Source: an uncultured Flavobacteriales bacterium (GTDB taxonomy: Bacteria > Bacteroidota > Bacteroidia > Flavobacteriales_D > Parvicellaceae). From it: a stretch of DNA of 64,000 nt. The position numbers and the translations under genes were made by a program. Of this stretch, positions 18,095 through 26,127 are shown in pieces. The stretch spans positions 124,001 to 188,000 of the forward strand of contig CALSRM010000004.1 in the NCBI GenBank assembly GCA_943788755.1, in the 5' to 3' direction. The notes under the pieces are model-generated. The model searched no databases, was not told the origin of the DNA, and worked only from the letters and a program-made list of their open reading frames with translations. The first letter of the stretch is position 1. Every line of letters begins with the position of its first letter.

Positions 18095-18167
18095 ACAAAA
18101 ACCACAGCAGAATTTACATAAAGTAACCGAAGTTAAAAATCCGTATAAGAAACAGCCCTTTTTCAAC

Positions 18168-18521
18168 CTAATAGCCTGCGCACAACAAGGTTTCTGTAAT
18201 TTCAGGAGCTTGTTTATGCCCAACACCCTTAATGTAATATTGAAATATTTTCTTATTCTCCTTTGCGCACATTTCCAATTTCAATTTTTCTTTATTCTTG
18301 TCTGAAAGTTCGGTCCGGATAACTTGTATTTTTTCAAAAGGGAACCTTTTGTGCACTTCTCTAAAAGCACTGTACAACACTCTGCTCTCTACCTTCCACC
18401 TTTTGCCTGAATTAGAAGAGGATAAAACGCTATTTGCCTTTAAACCTTCTTGATCTATTTGCAATTCTACAACAACGCCTCCACTTGGAGCTTTATGACA
18501 ACTGATTACTTTAATGTACAT
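18168..18521 (-). CDS. hypothetical protein
   Basis: A 117-residue soluble protein that I do not recognise. Strands alternate with one long basic helix (SAFREVHKRFPFEKIQVIRTEL), and the C-terminal part holds several Lys-Glu pairs. There is no signal peptide or membrane segment. It follows the NUDIX gene by 22 bp on the same strand, so the two probably share a transcript. Confidence 0.6.
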   Translation of the reverse strand: MYIKVISCHKAPSGGVVVELQIDQEGLKANSVLSSSNSGKRWKVESRVLYSAFREVHKRFPFEKIQVIRTELSDKNKEKLKLEMCAKENKKIFQYYIKGVGHKQAPEITETLLCAGY

Positions 18522-18543
18522 GCTTACTAATTAGCCTATAAAA

Positions 18544-19158
18544 TTACTCTTTATTATTCTTAAAAGCTCCAATCACGTCTATAATAGAGCCATAAGTATT
18601 TAACATCTTAGACGCTATATCTTCTTGATTTACCCACTGTACATTTGTTATACCTTCTTCTTCTTGAGGCAACAATTCTTCAGCTCCATTATATTGCATT
18701 AAATACCAATGAGTCGGTTTTATACAATTTTCTCCGTACGTATCATAAGTGTGATATGTTACTAATAGATTACTTATTAATGTTGGTTTTCTAATCCCAC
18801 ATTCCTCTTCTACTTCTCGGACAGCAGCAATTTCAATTACTTCTGCATCCTCCACTTTTCCTTTTGGTAAATCCCAAAAACCATTTCTAAAAATAAAAAG
18901 AACTTGATCTTTATTATTAATGACCACACCGCCGGCAGCCTGAACTGTTTTAAATGTGCCAAAAAATAATTCCCATATTGCATCAAAACTGGCTCCTTTC
19001 ACATAAATATTGCTCCCTGAAGAGGAGTGAAGGTCTAAAATTTTTTTTTTCTGAGTCACACTATCACACGAATACACAAATTGAGAATCTAATGTTGAAA
19101 TGTCTTCATCATTTTCAATGAAGAATAGTGGCTTATTCTTGATAAAAACTTTATACAT
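18544..19158 (-). CDS. NUDIX hydrolase
   Basis: A 204-residue protein with a complete NUDIX box, GKVEDAEVIEIAAVREVEEECG at about residues 99-120 (Gx5Ex7REVxEExG), which binds the metal and cleaves nucleoside diphosphates linked to another group. A preceding 75-residue N-terminal extension has no recognised motif. The substrate cannot be read from the box. The start codon is only 8 bp from the start of pyrE on the other strand, so the two promoters must overlap the opposing genes; a link with nucleotide metabolism is possible. Confidence 0.88.
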   Translation of the reverse strand: MYKVFIKNKPLFFIENDEDISTLDSQFVYSCDSVTQKKKILDLHSSSGSNIYVKGASFDAIWELFFGTFKTVQAAGGVVINNKDQVLFIFRNGFWDLPKGKVEDAEVIEIAAVREVEEECGIRKPTLISNLLVTYHTYDTYGENCIKPTHWYLMQYNGAEELLPQEEEGITNVQWVNQEDIASKMLNTYGSIIDVIGAFKNNKE

Positions 19159-19161
19159 TTG
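19154..19161 (+). promoter_or_regulatory. promoter -7 element for pyrE
   Basis: TACATTTG matches TAnnTTTG and ends 5 bp before the pyrE ATG at 19167. The expected start of transcription, 5-7 bp after the element, falls on or next to the ATG, so the message would be leaderless or nearly so. The element also overlaps the first codons of the NUDIX gene. Confidence 0.5.
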
Positions 19162-19166
19162 CAGTC

Positions 19167-19811
19167 ATGTTTAATAATAAAGAATGCGGGTTAAAAGTAG
19201 CAGAATTTTTGTTACAAATCAAGGCGATTAAATTACAGCCTAACAAACCTTTTACGTGGGCATCTGGATGGAACTCACCAATATATTGTGACAATAGAAA
19301 AATATTGTCTTATCCCAAAATAAGAACCTATATAAGGCAGCAATTTGTTGAAATGATTGTAGATACTTACGGTAAGCCGGATGTAATAGCTGGTGTTGCT
19401 ACCGGAGGCATTGCAATTGGTGCATTGGTAGCTGAAGAAATGGGTGTTCCTTTTGTATATGTTCGATCTTCTACCAAAGGCCATGGTCTTCAAAACAAAG
19501 TTGAAGGGGTTTTAGATTCTAGTCAAAATGTTGTAATAGTTGAAGATTTAGTTTCTTCGGGCAAGAGCAGCCTTGATGCTTTAGAAGCTATTAGGGAAAT
19601 TGGATGTAGTGTAAAAGGAATGGCTGCTATCTTTACTTATGGATTTGGCATTGCTCAAGACAATTTTAAAGGGGCTAATTGCAAATTAGCTGCACTAAGT
19701 GACTACACTTGCTTATTAAAACAAGCTACAGCTTCCAATTACATCAATGAAAAAGACATTTCATCTCTTAAAGAATGGAGAACAAGTCCATCTTCTTGGA
19801 AACAGAATTAA
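19167..19811 (+). CDS. pyrE: orotate phosphoribosyltransferase
   Basis: A 214-residue enzyme that joins orotate to PRPP to give OMP in pyrimidine synthesis. It shows FTWASGWNSPIYCDNRKIL near residue 30, the flexible-loop region RSSTKGHGLQNKVEG, and the PRPP-binding signature VVIVEDLVSSGKSSLDAL around residues 118-135. The start at 19167 matches the family N-terminus. It is divergent from the NUDIX gene and followed after 17 bp by a SRPBCC protein that probably shares its transcript. Confidence 0.94.
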   Translation: MFNNKECGLKVAEFLLQIKAIKLQPNKPFTWASGWNSPIYCDNRKILSYPKIRTYIRQQFVEMIVDTYGKPDVIAGVATGGIAIGALVAEEMGVPFVYVRSSTKGHGLQNKVEGVLDSSQNVVIVEDLVSSGKSSLDALEAIREIGCSVKGMAAIFTYGFGIAQDNFKGANCKLAALSDYTCLLKQATASNYINEKDISSLKEWRTSPSSWKQN

Positions 19812-19828
19812 ATGTAGAACTTTACAGT

Positions 19829-20236
19829 ATGACCAAAATAGAAAGTAAAAAAGTAAATGTAGCTTGCAGTGCAGAAGATTGCTATACGTTTCTAACTGAT
19901 TTAAATAACTACGAATTACTTTTACCAAAAGATAAAATTTCTAGCTGGGAATCTGATGAGAAAAAATGTTCATTCAAGATACAAAAGACGTATAAACTAA
20001 CTCTTGTATACAAAAATGGATTACCGCATAATGAAATCCATTTGGTAAGTGGTGAAAATTCTCCATTTTCGTTTTCTCTAAATATTATTCTATCAGAATC
20101 TGATGGCACTTGTGACGCACAACTAGTATGTGAAGCGGATATCAACCCATTCTTGAAAATGATGGTTGAAAAACCATTAAATAACCTTTTTGACTATATG
20201 GCTGACAGATTAGTTAAAGTAAAAGAAGAGGTTTAG
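19829..20236 (+). CDS. SRPBCC-fold protein
   Basis: About 135 residues from the ATG 19829 (MTKIESKKVNVACS), taken as the start because an earlier ATG lies inside pyrE. The pattern of an N-terminal strand, a helix (AEDCYTFLTDLNNYE), the LLPKDKISSWE turn, a run of beta strands and a long C-terminal helix (PLNNLFDYMADRLVKVKEE) fits the START/SRPBCC ligand-binding fold. The ligand is unknown. It follows pyrE closely on the same strand. Confidence 0.7.
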   Translation: MTKIESKKVNVACSAEDCYTFLTDLNNYELLLPKDKISSWESDEKKCSFKIQKTYKLTLVYKNGLPHNEIHLVSGENSPFSFSLNIILSESDGTCDAQLVCEADINPFLKMMVEKPLNNLFDYMADRLVKVKEEV

Positions 20237-20265
20237 CTTTAAAGTAATTACGTATTTGGGTACGG

Positions 20266-20309
20266 CTACTGCCAGAAAGCAAAATACAATGTAGCTTTTG
20301 TGGCAGTAG
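20266..20309 (-). repeat. dispersed hairpin repeat, copy 2
   Basis: The outer arms GCTACTGCCA (20265-20274) and TGGCAGTAGC (20301-20310) pair perfectly over 10 bp, with an inner CAAAA/TTTTG stem. Read on the minus strand it aligns with the copy at 16211-16251: CTACTGCCACA, GCTACAT, GCTTTC and CAGTAG are all shared. It lies between the convergent SRPBCC and birA genes and may also serve as a terminator. Confidence 0.65.
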
Positions 20310-20409
20310 CACTATGTATGGTGAGATTGTCAAAAACTTTCTTACTGAAATTTTTCGCAATGACGTAAATAATAAAATCTCAAGACTCTTTTGACTGAAA
20401 GAAGCTTAC

Positions 20410-21162
20410 CTAAAACTCAAACGCTAATTCCTTAATATCGAAATTAAACAACTGCCCCTCTTTTGTTTCAATTTCTACCTTTCCATTTGAAAGTACGTTT
20501 ACAATTTTCCCTATAATTTTTCCTTGCGACGTTTTATACCTGCGCATTTCATCGATAAACAATAAATTGGTAAGATACTCTTCATGTATTTCAGAAATAC
20601 CTTCTCTTTGAAACCGTAAATAAAAGATTTCGATACTTTTTAGAAGGACTTCTAGTACTGACCTTAACTCTAATTCTTTTTTTAATTCAAGTATCAAGCT
20701 TGTAACTCGTGGCAAATTTTGAAAATTGGTTTGATTCACATTTAATCCAATGCCAATTATTGCATTTTCGAAATTTTTACCTTTAAATTGGTTTTCAATT
20801 AGAATTCCGCAAATTTTCTTTTCCCCAACATAAATGTCATTGGGCCATTTTATAAAAACATCCTCCTCTACCACCGTTTCTAAATATTTACATATTGCTA
20901 GTGAAACTATTTTACTAATTACAAATGCTTCGCTTGGAGAGACTTTTTTAGGTTTAAGCACTAATGAAAAAGTAAGGTTTTTACCAGGTTCCGATGTCCA
21001 CACATTACCTCTTTGGCCCTTTCCTTCACCTTGAAAATGAGCAATTAAAACTGTGCCTTCCAGCACCTCCATTTCTGCAACTAATTTAGAAGCATAATTA
21101 TTTGTTGAATCAACTACGTCCAATTCAATAATACTTTTCCCTATGTACAATGTTTCTAGCAA
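20410..21162 (-). CDS. birA: biotin--[acetyl-CoA-carboxylase] ligase
   Basis: A 250-residue enzyme that activates biotin as biotinyl-AMP and attaches it to the carrier protein of biotin-dependent carboxylases. Visible are VVDSTNNYASKL, the biotin/ATP-binding loop EGKGQRGNVWTSEPGKNLTFS (about residues 46-66) and the IKWPNDIYVGEKKICGILIE catalytic segment (about 104-123), plus a small C-terminal SH3-like domain. There is no N-terminal DNA-binding domain, so it is a ligase only. It is divergent from rsfS, an arrangement common in Bacteroidota. Confidence 0.93.
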   Translation of the reverse strand: MLETLYIGKSIIELDVVDSTNNYASKLVAEMEVLEGTVLIAHFQGEGKGQRGNVWTSEPGKNLTFSLVLKPKKVSPSEAFVISKIVSLAICKYLETVVEEDVFIKWPNDIYVGEKKICGILIENQFKGKNFENAIIGIGLNVNQTNFQNLPRVTSLILELKKELELRSVLEVLLKSIEIFYLRFQREGISEIHEEYLTNLLFIDEMRRYKTSQGKIIGKIVNVLSNGKVEIETKEGQLFNFDIKELAFEF

Positions 21163-21216
21163 TTCTCTATAGCGCTGATAATTCCCTAAAATAAGGGATT
21201 CTAATTAAGAATTATT

Positions 21217-21224
21217 TACTTTTG
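21217..21224 (+). promoter_or_regulatory. promoter -7 element for rsfS
   Basis: TACTTTTG fits TAnnTTTG and lies 24 bp before the ATG at 21249. It overlaps the start codon of the longest possible reading frame (21222), which argues for the shorter protein. Confidence 0.5.
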
Positions 21225-21248
21225 CCGCACAAAAATTTATTTCATTTA

Positions 21249-21626
21249 ATGAAAGTAACTAAAAGTATAAGTTCTAAAGCTTTAAAAGAAGCTATTGTCA
21301 AAGGAATGCAAGAGCTAAATGCACATGACATTGTATGTGTAGACTTACGTAAAATACCGAGTGCAGTAACCGATTTTTTTGTTATTTGTCATGGTAATTC
21401 TTCTACACAAGTTGAAGCAATATCAAGATCAATAGCTGAAACCACTCTAAAAGACATTAATCAAAAGCCCTGGCGTCAAGAAGGTAAAACAAATGCGGAG
21501 TGGATATTATTGGACTATGTGGATGTAGTTGCACATGTCTTTTACAGCGATGCTAGAGAGTTTTACAATATTGAAGGTCTTTGGGGAGATGCTCAAATAG
21601 AAAAGATTGAAGACATTACAATATAA
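21249..21626 (+). CDS. rsfS: ribosomal silencing factor RsfS
   Basis: About 125 residues of the RsfS/Iojap family, which binds ribosomal protein L14 and blocks subunit joining when nutrients are short. Signature stretches are DIVCVDLRKIPSAVTDFFVICHGNS, PWRQEGKTNAEWILLDYVDVVAHVF and REFYNIEGLWGDA near the end. The start at 21249 (MKVTKSIS) follows the promoter element. It begins the rightward run rsfS-ftsH-cdsA-psd. Confidence 0.93.
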   Translation: MKVTKSISSKALKEAIVKGMQELNAHDIVCVDLRKIPSAVTDFFVICHGNSSTQVEAISRSIAETTLKDINQKPWRQEGKTNAEWILLDYVDVVAHVFYSDAREFYNIEGLWGDAQIEKIEDITI

Positions 21627-21684
21627 TTTGGTTTGATTCGTCATAAATAATCAGACGAAACAATATCATTGAAAAAACATTAAA

Positions 21685-23793
21685 ATGGCGAATAAGCAAC
21701 CAAAAAAACCTACAGATAGCAGAGGGAAAAAACCAGCTTTTAACTTTTACTGGATATATGCTATTATAGCCGTCATTCTTATTTCAATCAATCTATTCAA
21801 TTGGGACGGAGGAGTAAGAGAAATAACTCCTCAAAAATTTAAAACTGAAATGTTGGAAAAAGATCAAGTTGCAAAACTTGAGATTGTCAACAAGGAGATT
21901 GTTCGGATTTACATTAAGCAAGAATCATTAAGTAATGATACGCATAAAAAGCTTGATGAAAAAAGCTTGTTTGGAGGTAGTAATAGAGGGCCACATTACT
22001 TCTTTACTATCTTGAATGATGAAAAACTAAAGGATGATATTACCGTTTGGGAAGACCAATACGGTATAGAGGTCAAAGGGACTAAAGAAGAAAACTATGG
22101 AAGAGAACTCTTTAGTTGGCTGATCTTTATTGCAATCATGATTGCCGTTTGGGTGTTCATCATGAAACGCGTTGGTGGTGGTGCTGGAGGTGGCGGAAGT
22201 CAAATATTTAACATTGGAAAATCAAAAGCTCAGGTATTTGGAAAAGGAAAAAGCACCAATGTTAGTTTTAAGGATGTAGCAGGCTTATTAGAAGCTAAGG
22301 AAGAAATACAAGAAATTGTTGAGTTTCTTAAAAAACCAAAAAAATATACTGATTTAGGAGCAAAAATTCCAAAAGGAGCGCTACTAGTAGGCCCTCCTGG
22401 AACAGGTAAAACATTATTAGCTAAAGCTGTAGCTGGGGAAGCTGAAGTTCCATTCTTTTCTCTATCTGGATCCGATTTCGTTGAAATGTTTGTTGGAGTT
22501 GGAGCCTCTAGAGTTAGAGATTTATTCAAACAAGCAAAGGAGAAAGCGCCAAGTATAATCTTTATTGATGAAATTGATGCAATTGGAAGGGCCAGAGGTA
22601 AGAACCCTAACATGGGGTCGAACGATGAGAGAGAAAATACATTAAATCAGCTTTTAACTGAAATGGATGGTTTTGGAACGAACAATGGTGTAATTATTCT
22701 TGCTGCTACCAACAGAGCTGATGTTTTGGATAAAGCACTATTGAGAGCTGGACGTTTTGACAGACAAATTTATGTTGACATGCCGGATTTAAATGAGCGA
22801 AGAGCAATCTTCGATGTTCACTTGGAGCCACTGAAAAAAGTGACAGATCTTGACATTGACTTTTTGGCGAAACAAACACCAGGTTTTAGTGGAGCAGACA
22901 TTGCAAACATTTGTAACGAAGCAGCACTAATTGCTGCTAGATTTGATAAAAAACAAGTTGAAAAACAGGACTTTTTAGATGCAGTTGATCGGATTATTGG
23001 TGGATTAGAAAAGAAAAATAAAATTATTTCCAAAGAAGAAAAGAAAGCAATTGCAATACACGAAGCTGGACATGCTACTGTTAGCTGGATGGTTGAACAT
23101 GCTAATCCACTTGTGAAGGTAACTATAGTTCCAAGAGGGAAAAGTTTAGGTGCTGCCTGGTATTTACCAGAAGAGAGACAAATTACCACTACTGAGCAGC
23201 TACTGGATGAAATGTGTGCTGCTTTAGGAGGTAGAGCAGCGGAATTAGTAACTTTTGGAAAAATTTCTACAGGAGCATTAAGCGATTTAGAAAAAGTAAC
23301 CAAAACAGCTACAGCTATGGTTTCCATTTATGGCTTAAATGAAAAAGTTGGAAACGTATCCTATTACAACTCACAAGGTGATGGTTATGGATTTTCTAAG
23401 CCTTATAGCGATGATACTGCAAAGATCATTGATGATGAAGTCAAGAACTTAATCGAAGAGCAATATCAAAGAGCAATAAAACTCTTAGAAAAAAATAAGG
23501 ATAAACTGAATTTACTTGCAGAGAAGCTATTAGAAAAAGAAGTTATCTTTAAAGACGATTTAGAAGCTGTTTTTGGAAAAAGAGCCTGGAAAGAAAAAGA
23601 AATAACTGAAGAGGTACAGGTAGAAACTGAAGTTAAATCATCGAAAATAACCGAAGAAAACCTAGAAGAAAAAAGTGCAAACATTGAAAAGAAAAAACCT
23701 GCTTCTGTAGCTGATTTTGCTGAGGAAATAAAACCTAAGGGAAATGATTCTGATAATAAAAGTGAATTGAAAACAGAAGAAGAAACGAATTAA
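21685..23793 (+). CDS. ftsH: ATP-dependent zinc metalloprotease FtsH
   Basis: A 702-residue inner-membrane AAA+ protease. It has an N-terminal membrane segment (residues 20-38), a periplasmic domain, a second membrane segment (about 148-162) followed by a glycine-rich hinge, Walker A GPPGTGKT (about 236-243), Walker [12 protein letters not shown], the second region of homology ([18 protein letters not shown]) and the zinc site HEAGH (459-463). It degrades membrane proteins and short-lived regulators. The C-terminal 90 residues are a highly charged Glu/Lys tail without known motif. It lies 58 bp after rsfS and 6 bp before cdsA. Confidence 0.97.
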   Translation: MANKQPKKPTDSRGKKPAFNFYWIYAIIAVILISINLFNWDGGVREITPQKFKTEMLEKDQVAKLEIVNKEIVRIYIKQESLSNDTHKKLDEKSLFGGSNRGPHYFFTILNDEKLKDDITVWEDQYGIEVKGTKEENYGRELFSWLIFIAIMIAVWVFIMKRVGGGAGGGGSQIFNIGKSKAQVFGKGKSTNVSFKDVAGLLEAKEEIQEIVEFLKKPKKYTDLGAKIPKGALLVGPPGTGKTLLAKAVAGEAEVPFFSLSGSDFVEMFVGVGASRVRDLFKQAKEKAPSIIFIDEIDAIGRARGKNPNMGSNDERENTLNQLLTEMDGFGTNNGVIILAATNRADVLDKALLRAGRFDRQIYVDMPDLNERRAIFDVHLEPLKKVTDLDIDFLAKQTPGFSGADIANICNEAALIAARFDKKQVEKQDFLDAVDRIIGGLEKKNKIISKEEKKAIAIHEAGHATVSWMVEHANPLVKVTIVPRGKSLGAAWYLPEERQITTTEQLLDEMCAALGGRAAELVTFGKISTGALSDLEKVTKTATAMVSIYGLNEKVGNVSYYNSQGDGYGFSKPYSDDTAKIIDDEVKNLIEEQYQRAIKLLEKNKDKLNLLAEKLLEKEVIFKDDLEAVFGKRAWKEKEITEEVQVETEVKSSKITEENLEEKSANIEKKKPASVADFAEEIKPKGNDSDNKSELKTEEETN

Positions 23794-23799
23794 TCAAGT

Positions 23800-24639
23800 T
23801 TGAAAGAATTACTCACAAGAGCAACCACCGGAGCGGTATTTGTTGCGGTATTAATTGGAGCCATTGTCTGGAATAAATATTCCGTGGCATGGCTCTTTTT
23901 CGTTATCTCTATACTTGGCTTGCTTGAGTTTTTCAAGCTGATGGAAAAAGGTGGATTTAAGCCAAAAAAGAGTATCTCATGTATCGTTGGGGGCCTAATT
24001 TATGGAATCATAGTATATTTTAGTTTTGGATATGGCAACTTCTCTTACTTGCTCTTTATCTTTCCTTTATTGGTCTTACTGGTAGTCATTGAACTATTTC
24101 GAAAAAGTAAAACACCGGTATCGAACTTTGCCTTTTCTGTTATGGGGGTAATGTACGTGGTTATCCCATTTTCTATTCTAAATTTTTTCGCTTATAGCTC
24201 TCCATACGATGGTGTTTTGGAGATCGATGACAGATATGATTACGTTTTTCTATTGGGCTTTTTTGTAATACAATGGGCGAGTGATACCGGGGCTTATTTA
24301 GCTGGTTCTGCGATTGGAAAAACAAAATTATTCGAACGTATTTCACCCAACAAAACATGGGAAGGAGCTATTGGGGGAGCTGTTATTGCATTAGCCACAG
24401 GTTATTTATTTGCCTTCTTTACAGAGAGTTCTATTTTGCATTGGATGACTTGCTCATTTTTAATTGTAGTGTTTGGAACATTGGGAGACTTAACCGAATC
24501 CCAGATAAAAAGAAGTACTGGTGTAAAAGACTCAGGTAATATTCTTCCAGGACACGGAGGGATACTAGATCGATTTGACGGAGTATTATTTTCCGCACCA
24601 TTCGTATTAGCATATTTACATTTTGTAGATTTGATATAA
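23800..24639 (+). CDS. cdsA: phosphatidate cytidylyltransferase
   Basis: A 279-residue membrane enzyme that makes CDP-diacylglycerol from phosphatidate and CTP. It has about seven membrane segments and the C-terminal signature around ESQIKRSTGVKDSGNILPGHGGILDRFDG (Lys-Arg, Lys-Asp and two Asp). The only sensible start is the TTG at 23800, 6 bp after the ftsH stop, because the first ATG would cut into the first membrane helices. Together with psd downstream it forms the phosphatidylethanolamine branch of phospholipid synthesis. Confidence 0.93.
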   Translation: MKELLTRATTGAVFVAVLIGAIVWNKYSVAWLFFVISILGLLEFFKLMEKGGFKPKKSISCIVGGLIYGIIVYFSFGYGNFSYLLFIFPLLVLLVVIELFRKSKTPVSNFAFSVMGVMYVVIPFSILNFFAYSSPYDGVLEIDDRYDYVFLLGFFVIQWASDTGAYLAGSAIGKTKLFERISPNKTWEGAIGGAVIALATGYLFAFFTESSILHWMTCSFLIVVFGTLGDLTESQIKRSTGVKDSGNILPGHGGILDRFDGVLFSAPFVLAYLHFVDLI

Positions 24640-24666
24640 GTTAAATATTAAGCTATTAACTAAATC

Positions 24667-25323
24667 ATGAAAATACATAACGAAGGTTTTAAAATTATCA
24701 CACTATTTTTCTTGCTTCTGGTAGGAGTAGATTGTGTACTTATCTATTTCATTCCTATTGCCTGGATATGGTCAATATTGTTAGGCGCCTCTATTATTTT
24801 CTTTTTTCTTATAGTATCCTTTTTTCGAGTCCCAAAAAGAGGTGTAACAATTGATGGCAATAAAATACTTGCCCCCTCAGATGGAAAAGTAGTTGTTATA
24901 GAAGAGGTAATGGAAACTGAATATTTAAATGACAAATATACACAGATCAGCATATTTATGTCCCCTTTAAATGTTCACTGTCAGTGGTACCCAATAAATG
25001 GAATTGTAAAATATTTCAAATATCACCCCGGAAAATATTTAGTCGCGTGGCACCCAAAATCATCTACAGAAAATGAAAGAACCACTATAGTTGTTGAAGA
25101 CACCGAAGGCAGAAAAATTTTATTCAGGCAGATTGCAGGAGCAGTAGCTAGAAGGATTGTTTATTTTGGAAAAGAAGGGGAAGAAGCGCGTCAAGACAAA
25201 GAAGCAGGATTTATAAAGTTTGGTTCTAGAATAGACGTTTTCATCCCTTTAAAAAGTACAATAAATGTTAAAATAGGTGAAAATGTCGTTGGTAGTCAAA
25301 CTGTGTTGGCAAATTTTGATTAA
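24667..25323 (+). CDS. psd: phosphatidylserine decarboxylase, short (archaeal-type) form
   Basis: A 218-residue proenzyme that converts phosphatidylserine to phosphatidylethanolamine. After two membrane segments (residues 10-50) come APSDGKVVVIEE, IFMSPLNVHCQWYPINGIV and the self-cleavage site in EAGFIKFGSRIDVFIP, where the Gly-Ser bond yields the pyruvoyl group. The short length and this FGS site place it in the PSD-A type. It follows cdsA by 27 bp. Confidence 0.93.
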   Translation: MKIHNEGFKIITLFFLLLVGVDCVLIYFIPIAWIWSILLGASIIFFFLIVSFFRVPKRGVTIDGNKILAPSDGKVVVIEEVMETEYLNDKYTQISIFMSPLNVHCQWYPINGIVKYFKYHPGKYLVAWHPKSSTENERTTIVVEDTEGRKILFRQIAGAVARRIVYFGKEGEEARQDKEAGFIKFGSRIDVFIPLKSTINVKIGENVVGSQTVLANFD

Positions 25324-25330
25324 TTTAATG

Positions 25331-25338
25331 TATATTTG
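25331..25338 (+). promoter_or_regulatory. promoter -7 element for the Cys/Lys-rich gene
   Basis: TATATTTG fits TAnnTTTG, with a TTG about 22 bp upstream as a possible -33. It lies 8 bp past the psd stop and 36 bp before the ATG at 25374, so the small gene has its own promoter. Confidence 0.5.
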
Positions 25339-25373
25339 GGAGAATTATTTAAATAAAACATAATATATTATAC

Positions 25374-25610
25374 ATGAAAAAAGTAATTTTATCATTCGGT
25401 CTTGTTGCATTTATGGCGATTGGAACTACTGCTCAAACTATTGCTACTACTGAAGTTGCAAAGAAAGAAACGAAAAAAGCTTGTGCTAAAAAAGCTTGTT
25501 GCAAAAAGAAGGCAGCTACTAATGGAACTGCCGCTACTACTACAACAAAATGTTGCAAGAAGAAAGGTGTAAAGGCTTGCGCCAAAAAGACTGAAACTAG
25601 CTCTAAATAA
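25374..25610 (+). CDS. small exported Cys/Lys-rich protein
   Basis: A 78-residue protein with a signal peptide (MKKVILSFGLVAFMAIGTTAQ, cleavage after about residue 20). The mature part holds six cysteines arranged as AC-AKKACC-KKK and KCC-KKKGVKAC, separated by a Thr/Ala linker, and many lysines. No family is recognised. Paired cysteines in an exported basic peptide suggest metal binding or disulfide cross-linking. It has its own promoter element and an intrinsic terminator, and is followed by another cysteine-rich exported protein with the opposite charge. Confidence 0.65.
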   Translation: MKKVILSFGLVAFMAIGTTAQTIATTEVAKKETKKACAKKACCKKKAATNGTAATTTTKCCKKKGVKACAKKTETSSK

Positions 25611-25623
25611 GACAACCAATATC

Positions 25624-25652
25624 AAAAGCCAAGCTAAAACTTGGCTTTTTTT
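25624..25652 (+). terminator. intrinsic terminator
   Basis: AAAAGCCAAG and CTTGGCTTTTTTT form a stem of about 8 bp around a short loop, followed by seven T. It lies 14 bp after the stop of the Cys/Lys-rich gene, so the downstream lipoprotein gene needs its own promoter or read-through. Confidence 0.85.
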
Positions 25653-25684
25653 AATTATAAAAACAACTATTAGACTAAACAAAA

Positions 25685-26056
25685 ATGAAAAAATTATTAT
25701 TCGGATTCGGAATACTAGTAATGCTGTTTGCCACTGCAACAATTTCTTCTTGTGGAGATGCTGAATCTAACGATGAAAAAACAGAAATGAAAGAAGGTGA
25801 AGACGGAGAAAAGTGCTGTTCTAAAGACAAAGAATGTTCTAAAGAATGTAAAGAAACATGTAAAAAAAACTGTACAGCTGATTGCACTGAAGAAGAATGT
25901 TCTGACGAATGCAAAGCTGCTTGTAAAGCTGAAGGTAAAGCTTGTAATCAGGAAGCGGAACATAAATGTTCGGACATGAAATGTGAAGAAGGAAAATGTG
26001 GGCACGGGAGTGAAGAAGGTGAAACAGAAGAAGAAGGAACCGAAGAAGTTGAATAA
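25685..26056 (+). CDS. cysteine-ladder acidic lipoprotein
   Basis: A 123-residue lipoprotein. The signal ends in a lipobox (TISSCGD, Cys at about 23). The mature chain has 14 further cysteines, most spaced four apart: CC-SKDKEC-SKEC-KETC-KKNC-TADC-TEEEC-SDEC-KAAC, then three Cys in KC/GKC contexts and a CGHG. Such i, i+4 spacing would put the cysteines on one face of a helix. The C-terminus is a run of Glu. No family is recognised; metal capture in the periplasm or at the surface is the natural guess. It has 29 bp between the upstream terminator and its ATG. Confidence 0.7.
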   Translation: MKKLLFGFGILVMLFATATISSCGDAESNDEKTEMKEGEDGEKCCSKDKECSKECKETCKKNCTADCTEEECSDECKAACKAEGKACNQEAEHKCSDMKCEEGKCGHGSEEGETEEEGTEEVE

Positions 26057-26075
26057 ACTACTTTAGATTTATTAT

Positions 26076-26106
26076 AAAAAAGCTCGGTAAATACCGAGCT
26101 TTTTTT
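26076..26106. terminator. bidirectional intrinsic terminator
   Basis: AGCTCGGTA (26081-26089) pairs with TACCGAGCT (26092-26100), with A5-6 before and T6-7 after, so it can end transcription in both directions. It lies between the convergent lipoprotein and hydroxyacyl-CoA dehydrogenase genes. Confidence 0.88.
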
Positions 26107-26127
26107 GTGTCCAATAATTCTTATCTA

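Noticed and set aside
22230-23327. Antisense frames within ftsH
   Set aside because: They are shadows of a strongly conserved gene, with Ser/Ala-rich low-complexity translations and no motifs.
25392-25742. Long antisense frames opposite the cysteine-rich genes
   Set aside because: Their runs of Phe, Ser and Leu are simply the reverse of Lys- and Glu-rich codons in the real genes. There is no start context or domain.
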